NCBI GenBank assembly: GCA_021780545.1
Contig: JAJXYP010000072.1
Span: 1-11,935 of the forward strand
DNA from: a bacterium
GTDB lineage: Bacteria; Patescibacteriota; Minisyncoccia; UBA6257; 2-01-FULL-56-20
Reading direction: 5' to 3'
DNA length: 11,935 nucleotides
Positions 1-5,293 of this stretch are shown in pieces. How positions within the stretch are numbered: position 1 is the stretch's first letter; each line of letters opens with the position of its first letter. A program made the position numbers and the translations under genes. The notes beneath the pieces were generated by a model that worked only from the letters and a program-made list of their open reading frames with translations, did no database searches and had not been told where the DNA came from.

Positions 1-586
1 AGCCGTAGAGCCACCGGCCAACGTCGCGGCGTGCGACAGCGAACACGCCGAGACCGCCGTCGGAATCCGCGATGGGTTCCATGGCCATCAGCATCCATTC
101 GCCCATCGGTTGATCCGAGTAAGCGAGACGGAGCTGCGGGCCGACTTCCGCAGGAACGAGGTCGAGGCCCAATTCCTTTGCGCGATCATAGATTGCATCG
201 CGGCGAGTGGCCTTCGTGAAACCGAGGTCGGCGACCGAGACAAGCACAAGTTCGATCTCCGTTTCGGCGTCGGCCAAGGTGATCCTCTTCAAGATGTCAC
301 CTGCCCAGTCGCTGATCCGGAAACCGTTACTGGTGAGTGCCTTCGAGAGGTCTTTCACCGACTTCTGCGTGCCAATCTTGATCGTTTTCCACGTTTTGAA
401 TTCACGCGGAACGGCGGCCGTTTCGGGCGGGCAGAGAGCGGCGCGAAGCGCGTTTTGAAGCGCCTTCGGGTTCTCGATCCATCCCTGCATGACATCACCG
501 GAAATTTCCGGCATGTTCTGACCAACCACCGCGAGGAACGATGCGGTTTGGCGATCATAGGTCTTCGCTGTCGTTGCAACTGTCAT
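1..586 (-). CDS. Unknown protein, C-terminus beyond the left edge
   Basis: An open frame of 195 codons reads leftward from an ATG at 586 to the window edge with no stop, so the 3' end is missing. The protein begins MTVATTAKTYDRQTASF. Recognisable stretches are GWIENPKALQNAL (36-48), a central part with ISDWAGDIL (91-99), and a C-terminal part with LVPAEVGPQLRLAY (143-156) and GEWMLMAMEPI (162-172). I see no signal peptide, membrane segment or catalytic motif, so it is probably a soluble cytoplasmic protein. From memory it resembles a recurrent hypothetical family of Patescibacteria; I cannot verify this and assign no function. The start is supported by AGGAGA seven bases upstream (594-599) and by a consensus promoter at 711-739, which suggests strong expression. 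It appears to be the first gene of its unit. The frame is secure, the role unknown. Confidence 0.85.
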   Translation of the reverse strand, partial: MTVATTAKTYDRQTASFLAVVGQNMPEISGDVMQGWIENPKALQNALRAALCPPETAAVPREFKTWKTIKIGTQKSVKDLSKALTSNGFRISDWAGDILKRITLADAETEIELVLVSVADLGFTKATRRDAIYDRAKELGLDLVPAEVGPQLRLAYSDQPMGEWMLMAMEPIADSDGGLGVFAVARRDVGRWLYG

Positions 587-593
587 AGCGTTT

Positions 594-599
594 TCTCCT
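594..599 (-). promoter_or_regulatory. Shine-Dalgarno of the gene at 1-586
   Basis: On the minus strand AGGAGA lies seven bases upstream of the ATG at 586. It fixes the start and contrasts with the leaderless-looking starts of several genes further right. Confidence 0.75.
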
Positions 600-613
600 A
601 TTTTCTGCCAGTG

Positions 614-676
614 GGCTACTATCCGTAGCCATAGCCAGAAAGTGCCGATGGAATCAGCGCCTTTTGGCTATGGCTA
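614..676 (-). promoter_or_regulatory. 5' UTR with two mutually exclusive hairpins
   Basis: Between the promoter at 711-739 and the start at 586 the leader contains a perfect 12-bp inverted repeat: TAGCCATAGCCA at 626-637 (plus strand) and TGGCTATGGCTA at 665-676. Past a one-base bulge four more pairs form (639-642 with 661-664). A second inverted repeat, GGCTAC at 614-619 with GTAGCC at 625-630, shares bases 626-630 with the first, so the long and short stems cannot both form. Neither is followed by a T run, so this is not a terminator in itself. A switch-like or stabilising leader is inferred; no ligand class is recognised. Confidence 0.5.
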
Positions 677-708
677 GCAAGCAAATATGAGGTTTTTAAG
701 GTACTTCT

Positions 709-716
709 ATATTATA
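709..716. repeat. Left copy of 8-bp direct repeat ATATTATA (probable target duplication)
   Basis: ATATTATA here and at 1622-1629 brackets the transposase gene. Eight base pairs is the usual duplication length of the IS1595 family. The repeat is AT-only, so a chance match is possible. Read on the minus strand it contains the -10 TATAAT of the promoter at 711-739. Confidence 0.5.
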
Positions 717-739
717 GCAATATAGATATTGATTGTCAA
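711..739 (-). promoter_or_regulatory. Consensus sigma70-type promoter for the gene at 1-586
   Basis: On the minus strand -35 TTGACA (734-739) and -10 TATAAT (711-716) are separated by exactly 17 bases, a perfect match to the vegetative consensus. Transcription would begin near 704, leaving a leader of roughly 118 bases. If the IS ends at 717 as the flanking repeat suggests, the -35 belongs to the element and the -10 to the target duplication. Confidence 0.8.
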
Positions 740-1621
740 GTATCCCGCGGTGGGCTCTCTTAGCAAGTTGGCGCAAGCATAAGCGATTTTTGTAAGTAGT
801 ACTTAGGGTTTTTGAACATTTCGGGCGAGGAAAATCTGACGGCAAATTCCCTCAGGTAATCCGGCATCTTTTCCGCGGTAACATGGTGGTACATTCTCCG
901 GATGAAGGTCCTCATATTGCCGAACGTACCTTCGATCTCAGAGGTCTTGCTGAACTCCCATTTGGCATGGATATCGGTGCCGTGGACGACGGGCCACCAG
1001 CGCTCGATGCCACGATATATCATCGCACCATCCGTGTGGAGCTTCGACCCTGGCTTCACGTATTGCTCGAGGAATTTGACCGCATCCTGTCGATCGACCG
1101 ATCGCTCCGGCAAGATGACGTATGCCACTTTCCTCGAGTCGGGCTGTTTCGCCATCACGAGCGACCATCCTTTGCCATATGCCTCATCGAGTTGCACGAT
1201 ACGCTCGAGAACATGGGTCTCACGAGGCAGATGGGCGCGGAATACCCCGAACCAGTGGCGTACCGTATGCTCAGAAAGTCTCGTGAGCGCTGCGGTTTGT
1301 TTGATGGGGATCGCGCAAGTCCATGACCAAAGGAGCATCCAGAATTTCTCGTAGTGCAGCTTCATATTACCGAGCCAGGTGTGAGAGAGGAGTGAGAACT
1401 TTCTCCGGCACCGAAGGCAGCGATATCGCGCTTCATAGCGGACGACCTTTCGAGAACGGCACTCTGGACAGAACATATTCTTCCCGAACACGATACGGCG
1501 GATATATTTCTCAATCTGCCTGCTCGACGGTATTTGGTTCAATTGGTACATGCTTTTCATTGTAGCGAAGCTGTACCAACTCGTTCATATTACCCGTACA
1601 TTCATCCTTGTCGATTGACGC
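717..1621 (-). mobile_element. Probable IS1595-family (ISXO2-like) insertion sequence
   Basis: The element carries one complete IS1595-type DDE transposase (760-1560) and is bracketed by the 8-bp direct repeat ATATTATA, which implies a length of 905 bp, in range for the family. The exact ends are uncertain. The implied termini share only the first two bases (GC). The best inverted match, TTGATTGTCAAG at 729-740 with TCAATCGACAAG on the other strand at 1607-1618 (8 of 12 identical), is offset by nine bases relative to those ends. The transposase gene and its location between oppositely oriented genes are solid; the boundaries are tentative. The insertion would have split a divergent intergenic region between the gene at 1-586 and the one at 1687. 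Confidence 0.6.
760..1560 (-). CDS. IS1595-family (ISXO2-like) transposase, full length
   Basis: A 266-residue transposase that would catalyse excision and integration of its element. An N-terminal zinc ribbon has C31-x2-C34 and C48-x2-C51, followed by a helix-turn-helix-like stretch around 86-108. The RNase H-like DDE core shows the first aspartate in VQLDEAYGKG (D125), the second in LHTDGAMIY (D177) and the third acid in SEIEGTFGNMR (E210), followed by the RRMYHHV and YLREFAVRF signature typical of ISXO2-like proteins. No frameshift or premature stop is seen, so it may be active. There is no convincing SD; ATGs for residues 1 and 4 are both possible starts. A -10-like TATAAT at 1624-1629 in the right-hand repeat could drive it. 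Confidence 0.93.
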   Translation of the reverse strand: MKSMYQLNQIPSSRQIEKYIRRIVFGKNMFCPECRSRKVVRYEARYRCLRCRRKFSLLSHTWLGNMKLHYEKFWMLLWSWTCAIPIKQTAALTRLSEHTVRHWFGVFRAHLPRETHVLERIVQLDEAYGKGWSLVMAKQPDSRKVAYVILPERSVDRQDAVKFLEQYVKPGSKLHTDGAMIYRGIERWWPVVHGTDIHAKWEFSKTSEIEGTFGNMRTFIRRMYHHVTAEKMPDYLREFAVRFSSPEMFKNPKYYLQKSLMLAPTC

Positions 1622-1629
1622 ATATTATA
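1622..1629. repeat. Right copy of 8-bp direct repeat ATATTATA (probable target duplication)
   Basis: Identical to 709-716 and in the same orientation, just outside the right end of the IS. On the minus strand it supplies TATAAT (1624-1629) about 63 bases upstream of the transposase ATG, with only a weak -35 (TTCCGA at 1648-1653), so it may act as the transposase promoter or as a remnant of the pre-insertion promoter. Confidence 0.45.
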
Positions 1630-1672
1630 CTACCATGCATTTAGTGTTCGGAACTTAAATTTTCTCAATCAT

Positions 1673-1680
1673 GGAGGTGG
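1673..1680 (+). promoter_or_regulatory. Strong Shine-Dalgarno for the 1687 gene
   Basis: GGAGGTGG sits six bases before the ATG at 1687, among the best SD matches in the window. It fixes the start. I could not find a convincing -35/-10 pair on the plus strand between the IS and this site. Confidence 0.8.
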
Positions 1681-1686
1681 TTTATT

Positions 1687-2499
1687 ATGCCACGGATCGG
1701 TACTTCGTCAGCGGCACGCGCCGTTGCGAAGGTGAATGAAGCGGTTTCGGCTCGTGCTGTTGTCAAAGCTGGCTTATGGTTCGCTGCGATTTTTGCGGTG
1801 GTTGCCGGGTTGTACACGCAGAACGTGACGATAATATTGGGAGCATGCGGGGCCGCCGCCGCCTGTTTCGTTGAGGTAATCCTCGCCAAGACCTTCATTC
1901 TTTGGACTCGGCTCGGTGAAGGAAGTGCGCGGTGTGAATATCATGACGAACGCTACAAGGCTGATAGCAAGTTGTCGGCTAGGCAAATTCTCGTCGTGGC
2001 GGGATTGCCGGTGTTGGTTTTGTTCGGGTCGAGCTTTATTTTTGATGCATCCCTTGGCACAACGACTTACGTATGCGGCAACCGGACAAGCGGCACCGAC
2101 GGATGGATCCTCGCTATTCCGTTTGCGCAACACGTTACCCTCATCAGCGATCGACAGAACGTGGATGTGGAAGTTGTCGCGACGACGGCGGACGGACAGA
2201 AGGTACGCGGCAGAATCTTGACGGATATGGAGCTCGTCAACAACAAACCCGCCATCATGCGGATAGCGCATGAGTTTCGAGATCCGGGAACGGCGATCCA
2301 GAATCGGCTGCAGCAAGCGCTCGCGGAACAATTTCGGAGCGAAATTGCAAAACGCCAGCTTGCCGACCTTCGCCCCACGCTCGTACTCGAGTATCAAACC
2401 GGAACGGCAGCTAACGCCAACCTGATGGCGGCGCTGGATATTCGGTGGAACGGTGTTCTAAGGATAGACGACCTCCACGCTTATTTCGGCGCCGAGTAG
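1687..2499 (+). CDS. Membrane protein with possible SPFH/Band 7-like domain
   Basis: A 270-residue protein. Hydrophobic segments at about 25-45 and 47-72 form a probable membrane hairpin, and a third spans about 100-118. The C-terminal 150 residues look like a Band 7/SPFH-type fold: VDVEVVATTADGQKVRGRI (159-177) resembles the strand pair with a T-x-DG turn. An amphipathic helix, AIQNRLQQALAEQFRSEIAKR (203-223), resembles the helix after that fold, and GVLRIDDLHAYF (256-267) resembles its closing strand. This assignment is by pattern only; key alternatives are an unrelated beta-rich domain or a family of unknown function. SPFH proteins scaffold membrane microdomains and protease complexes, but no partner is nearby. 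It is a single-gene unit with a strong SD and a perfect 10-bp terminator, next to the IS. Confidence 0.7.
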   Translation: MPRIGTSSAARAVAKVNEAVSARAVVKAGLWFAAIFAVVAGLYTQNVTIILGACGAAAACFVEVILAKTFILWTRLGEGSARCEYHDERYKADSKLSARQILVVAGLPVLVLFGSSFIFDASLGTTTYVCGNRTSGTDGWILAIPFAQHVTLISDRQNVDVEVVATTADGQKVRGRILTDMELVNNKPAIMRIAHEFRDPGTAIQNRLQQALAEQFRSEIAKRQLADLRPTLVLEYQTGTAANANLMAALDIRWNGVLRIDDLHAYFGAE

Positions 2500-2527
2500 G
2501 CGAGCGAGGTAGTTTGTTAATTGAACG

Positions 2528-2565
2528 GCGGCGTTACTTTAAAAGGGTAACGCCGCTCATTTTTT
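2528..2565 (+). terminator. Intrinsic terminator of the 1687 gene
   Basis: GCGGCGTTAC (2528-2537) pairs perfectly with GTAACGCCGC (2547-2556) around a nine-base loop, followed after CTCA by six T's (2560-2565). It lies 28 bases after the stop codon. Confidence 0.93.
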
Positions 2566-2675
2566 ATCAGAAGCAAATCGGCCAATCTCAACTTCATTAT
2601 TTAATTCGCTCCAATCTCTCTTTCTAAGCGTGACCCCAACTGGGCCTTCGGGTTCTCCTCCGGAGGTCTTTTTTT
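2566..2675 (+). ncRNA. Possible small RNA ending in an orphan terminator
   Basis: This stretch holds no credible coding frame, yet it lies after one complete terminator and ends in a second (2642-2675). It is pyrimidine-rich (AATCTCTCTTTC at 2613-2624), and the second hairpin contains TTCTCCTCC, which includes the anti-SD core CCTCC. A short untranslated transcript is inferred only from the ownerless terminator; I found no convincing promoter (AT-rich bases around 2592-2604 are the best candidate). It may instead be the remnant of a lost gene or an insulator before ddl. Confidence 0.25.
2642..2675 (+). terminator. Second intrinsic terminator, without an upstream gene
   Basis: GGGCCTTCGGG (2642-2652) pairs along its full 11 bases with TCCGGAGGTCT (2659-2669), including G-U pairs, around the six-base loop TTCTCC, and runs into seven T's (2669-2675). 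It ends only 29 bases before the ddl ATG and 16 before its -10 box, so it is upstream of the inferred ddl start point and would not attenuate a transcript made from that promoter. Confidence 0.75.
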
Positions 2676-2688
2676 GTCCGTATTTGCG

Positions 2689-2697
2689 TGCTATATT
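2689..2697 (+). promoter_or_regulatory. Extended -10 promoter of ddl, probably leaderless
   Basis: TGCTATATT forms an extended -10 (TGn plus TATATT at 2692-2697). Seven bases separate it from the ATG at 2705, placing the expected start point at or one base before the start codon. There is no SD in between and no good -35 at the canonical spacing. Confidence 0.65.
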
Positions 2698-2704
2698 CCT
2701 ATCT

Positions 2705-3676
2705 ATGGCAAATCGGAAAACCAGAGTCCTCGTCCTTTGCGGCGGAAAATCTGCCGAACACGAGGTATCCCTCCAATCGGCAAAGAATGTCGTCGAGGCG
2801 ATGAATAAGGATAAATATGAGATCACGCAGGTCGTCATCGATAAGCAGGGGAATTGGCAGCAAGATGCGCTACGGGCTACGGACGTTGTATTCCCCGTCC
2901 TTCACGGCACCTTCGGAGAGGATGGCACGATACAGGGAATGTTGAAGCTGGCGGATATCCCATTTGTCGGGGCAAGCGTATTGGGCTCGGCTGTCGGCAT
3001 GGACAAGGATGTTCAGAAGCGGTTGCTGCGCGACGCGAACATTTCTGTCGCGAATTTCGTCACGCTCAATAATTCGAATGAGATGAGCTACGAAGCGGTC
3101 GTGAGCAAAATCGGAGCGCCGTTTTTCATAAAGCCTGCGAACCTCGGTTCGTCAGTCGGTGTGCATAAAGTGAAGAGCAAGGAGCAATTTCAGGAAGCGA
3201 TTCAAGACGCGTTTTCGTACGACCGGAAAGTTCTTGCCGAAGAGTTTGTCGCCGGTCGGGAGATCGAGTGCGCGGTGCTTGGCAATGAGGAACCTATCGC
3301 ATCGGTGCCCGGTGAAATCCTGCCGCGGCATGAGTTTTATTCCTATGAAGCGAAATACATCGACGAAAACGGCGCGAAACTCGAGATTCCCGCGCGCGTT
3401 TCCGAAGCGACGGCGGCGCATATTCAGAAACTCGCCATCGATGCGTTCAAAGTTCTTTCCTGCGAAGGCATGGGGCGCGTCGATTTCTTTCTTAAGGAGA
3501 ATGGCGAGGTATATCTCAATGAGATCAATACCATTCCCGGTTTTACGAAAATAAGCATGTATCCGAAACTTTGGGAGGCGAGCGGCCTTTCCCATGAAAA
3601 ACTCGTCGACGAACTCATCCGGCTCGCGATCGAGCGGTTTAATAAGGAGCAAAAATTGAAAACATCGTTTGCTTGA
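2705..3676 (+). CDS. ddl: D-alanine--D-alanine ligase
   Basis: A 323-residue ATP-grasp ligase of usual length that joins two D-alanines for the peptidoglycan precursor in the cytoplasm. Landmarks are GGKSAEHEVSL (13-23), LHGTFGEDGT (67-76), the ATP-binding KPANLGSSVGV (143-153), LAEEF (177-181), the omega-loop YSYEAKY (212-218) as in D-Ala-D-Ala enzymes rather than VanA-type D-Ala-D-Lac enzymes, MGRVDFFL (256-263) and the metal-binding LNEINTIPGFT (271-281). The frame extends upstream to a GTG at 2630, but that extension would translate the terminator at 2642-2675 and adds non-family residues, so the ATG at 2705 just after the -10 box is preferred. All catalytic motifs are present. A tiny frame and a truncated gene follow closely and are probably co-transcribed. 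Confidence 0.96.
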   Translation: MANRKTRVLVLCGGKSAEHEVSLQSAKNVVEAMNKDKYEITQVVIDKQGNWQQDALRATDVVFPVLHGTFGEDGTIQGMLKLADIPFVGASVLGSAVGMDKDVQKRLLRDANISVANFVTLNNSNEMSYEAVVSKIGAPFFIKPANLGSSVGVHKVKSKEQFQEAIQDAFSYDRKVLAEEFVAGREIECAVLGNEEPIASVPGEILPRHEFYSYEAKYIDENGAKLEIPARVSEATAAHIQKLAIDAFKVLSCEGMGRVDFFLKENGEVYLNEINTIPGFTKISMYPKLWEASGLSHEKLVDELIRLAIERFNKEQKLKTSFA

Positions 3677-3679
3677 TAT

Positions 3680-3727
3680 ATGAATCGCATCGTTTTAATT
3701 TCCGATCCCGATGTGCTGAAGAAGTGA
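3680..3727 (+). CDS. 15-codon reading frame, possible leader or gene remnant
   Basis: An ATG three bases after the ddl stop opens a 15-residue frame, MNRIVLISDPDVLKK, ending at TGA 3725-3727, eight bases before the next gene's ATG at 3736. The peptide faintly resembles the beginning of a response-regulator receiver domain and could be the stump of a deleted gene. Equally it may be a translated spacer coupling ddl to the next gene, or meaningless. No strong SD is seen. Confidence 0.2.
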   Translation: MNRIVLISDPDVLKK

Positions 3728-3735
3728 TAAGCGAT

Positions 3736-4083
3736 ATGAAACTTTTAACACTCAACACTTGGGGAGGTAGGATGCACAAGCCGCTGATGGGTTTAATCCG
3801 ACGACTGAGCGGCGAGGTAGATATTTTTTGCTTTCAAGAAGTTTTCAGCACGACGGCTGATATTGAAATCAGTGACGGGGCGAAGGCGAACCTGCACGAA
3901 GATATTTCTGCCATCCTGAAATCGTACCGCGCCTTCCACAGCCCGAAATCGAAGGGTTACGACACAAGCCCCGTCAAATTTGCGGACTACGTTCTGGTTA
4001 CGCCGGGCGTTGCGGTGGAAGCTTTTGCGGTGTTGCCGGATGAGGTGTCGGATCACCTTGCGTTACGGATGGATTTTGCATAG
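3736..4083 (+). CDS. Endonuclease/exonuclease/phosphatase-fold protein with internal deletion
   Basis: A 115-residue protein whose two ends match the DNase I-like (EEP) family while the middle is absent. The N-terminus MKLLTLNTWGG (1-11) supplies the first strand with its Asn, and VDIFCFQEVF (28-37) the metal-binding Glu35. The C-terminus has KFADYVLV (81-88) and LPDEVSDHLAL (100-110) with the terminal Asp-His. Family members run about 230-260 residues; the missing block normally carries the catalytic His and the GDFN Asp/Asn motif. The junction lies near residues 68-72 (about 3937-3951), in frame, so the gene reads through but can hardly be an active nuclease or phosphatase. It follows ddl by about 60 bases and is probably in the same transcript. 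It is best regarded as a decaying gene, or possibly a repurposed minimal fragment. Confidence 0.8.
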   Translation: MKLLTLNTWGGRMHKPLMGLIRRLSGEVDIFCFQEVFSTTADIEISDGAKANLHEDISAILKSYRAFHSPKSKGYDTSPVKFADYVLVTPGVAVEAFAVLPDEVSDHLALRMDFA

Positions 4084-4137
4084 CGCCCCATGCCGCCCGT
4101 TCCGCATTCATGGCCATTATTTGTTGCGGCTGTCGTC

Positions 4138-4146
4138 TGCTATAAT
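4138..4146 (+). promoter_or_regulatory. Extended -10 promoter of the phosphatase gene, probably leaderless
   Basis: TGCTATAAT is a perfect extended -10 (TGn plus TATAAT at 4141-4146), with six bases GATCGC before the ATG at 4153. The predicted start point falls at the A of the start codon; no SD fits. Confidence 0.75.
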
Positions 4147-4152
4147 GATCGC

Positions 4153-5148
4153 ATGAACATGGAGCGGTCCGGGGCGGGACAGCCGACTGAAGATGGCGCA
4201 TACTCTGCCGCCGGGTTTTTGGAACAAAATCAGGAGATTGTCCATGAACTCCGGAGTATTTTTCACGGGGGTGATTATGAATCGTTCATGCGGTTTCCTG
4301 AAAAACTGAATGCTTTGCGGGAGCGATATCAGAATCAATCCGGCCGGTCCGGGGCGCCGCTGCCGGTGGAACTGTTCGAGGCGATCGTTACCGAGGATTA
4401 CCTGAATCGGCGCGAGGCCGAATACCAAAAACTTTCTGGAGAGGGCGGGCTCTATCTGCCGCTTCAGGAATCGGGCGGCGGCGATTTTTGGTTCCGGGGC
4501 GATGGCTTGGCTGATGTCGGCGGGCAGATGGTCCGCGGTACAAACGAAGCGCAGGCGATGTTTTTTGATATGGCAGGGCATAGCCGCGATGCCGCCGTCA
4601 TGAAATCTTATATGGCGAAACTGATCGAATTATATCGCACGGCTTATCCAAGGGGGCCGGCCGCGGCCGCGGATCCGCGCCTGATGGTGGAGCTGGACCG
4701 TTTTATCGCGGAATCGCCGTTCGCCTTCCCGTTTGCGGAATATGCGAATGTCCGGATATTCGGTGTCCGTGACGGGAAAAAGCAGGTCAACATCGAGCGT
4801 GCCGGCGGTTCGCCCGTGTTTGTCCGCGATCGCGCGACCGGCGTGATTACCATGGTGGACGAGGGGAATCCGGCGCTGGGAACGGGTCTGCTCGCGCAGT
4901 TTCCCCTCGAAAGCACGGACCTGGAGCTTGCCGGCGCGGATGTGTTTCTCTGTTCCGACGGTTTGTTCAATATCCGGAACGGGGATGATCGGAATACGCT
5001 GTTTTCGGATCGGTTTGCGGAATTCTGCGCGGATCGGCGGCAGGCATCTGCCGAGCGGTTCAAGCAGGAATTGTTCGACTATGTAAAACGCGCGAAGGAC
5101 GAAAGCCGCGTTGATGATGACGTGACGATTGTGGCATTCCCCTGTTGA
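4153..5148 (+). CDS. SpoIIE/PP2C-type serine phosphatase
   Basis: A 331-residue soluble protein with a helical, charged N-terminal part (about 1-100) and a C-terminal PPM/SpoIIE-like phosphatase domain. Motifs visible: GGGDFWF (108-114; compare GGDF), FFDMAGHSRDAA (137-148; compare D-x-x-GHG-x-x-AA) with metal-binding D139, LCSDGLFN (266-273; compare YSDGL) and the C-terminal DDDVTIV (321-327). Such Mn/Mg-dependent enzymes remove phosphate from Ser/Thr, often on anti-anti-sigma regulators, but no kinase or STAS partner lies in the window, so the substrate is unknown. The glycine after GH is replaced by Ser, slightly unusual. The frame is open upstream to 4090, but the perfect -10 box at 4141-4146 argues for the ATG at 4153 (a second ATG is two codons later). 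No clear terminator follows. Confidence 0.85.
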   Translation: MNMERSGAGQPTEDGAYSAAGFLEQNQEIVHELRSIFHGGDYESFMRFPEKLNALRERYQNQSGRSGAPLPVELFEAIVTEDYLNRREAEYQKLSGEGGLYLPLQESGGGDFWFRGDGLADVGGQMVRGTNEAQAMFFDMAGHSRDAAVMKSYMAKLIELYRTAYPRGPAAAADPRLMVELDRFIAESPFAFPFAEYANVRIFGVRDGKKQVNIERAGGSPVFVRDRATGVITMVDEGNPALGTGLLAQFPLESTDLELAGADVFLCSDGLFNIRNGDDRNTLFSDRFAEFCADRRQASAERFKQELFDYVKRAKDESRVDDDVTIVAFPC

Positions 5149-5217
5149 ATAAAAAAAGGGGGTGGATATTATATCCCGCGCGCCCTGGTTGATGCATTCA
5201 ATTTTTATCCGCCTTAG

Positions 5218-5246
5218 TTGACCGATTGAGTTCGGCCCGCTACATT
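5218..5246 (+). promoter_or_regulatory. Promoter of pheA
   Basis: -35 TTGACC (5218-5223) and -10 TACATT (5241-5246) are spaced by 17 bases. Transcription would start near 5253, giving a leader of about 40 bases containing the purine-rich SD AGGAAGGGGGAGA (5281-5293). Confidence 0.6.
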
Positions 5247-5293
5247 GTTATTAGCAACGGCGGTATCAAAAGCCAAAAACAGGAAGGGGGAGA

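Noticed and set aside
883..1354. Long plus-strand frames opposite the transposase
   Set aside because: They mirror the transposase coding strand, lack SDs and recognisable motifs, and the minus-strand product has all family motifs.
1608..1643. Plus-strand promoter for the 1687 gene using TTGACG at 1615-1620 in the IS end
   Set aside because: At 16-18 bases spacing no acceptable -10 is found (best CATTTA), and the TATACT at 1626-1631 has no matching -35.
2630..2704. Upstream GTG extension of ddl adding 25 residues
   Set aside because: It translates the intrinsic terminator at 2642-2675, adds residues not typical of Ddl, and lies upstream of the extended -10 that ends seven bases before the ATG at 2705.
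4090..4152. Upstream ATG extension of the phosphatase gene adding 21 residues
   Set aside because: A perfect extended -10 (4138-4146) lies within it and there is no SD; the ATG at 4153 is the natural start.
5150..5190. Hairpin-like GGATATTATATCC next to an A/G run after the phosphatase gene
   Set aside because: The stem is only five bases around TTA. On the plus strand no T run follows; on the minus strand a T run exists, but there is no minus-strand gene to terminate.
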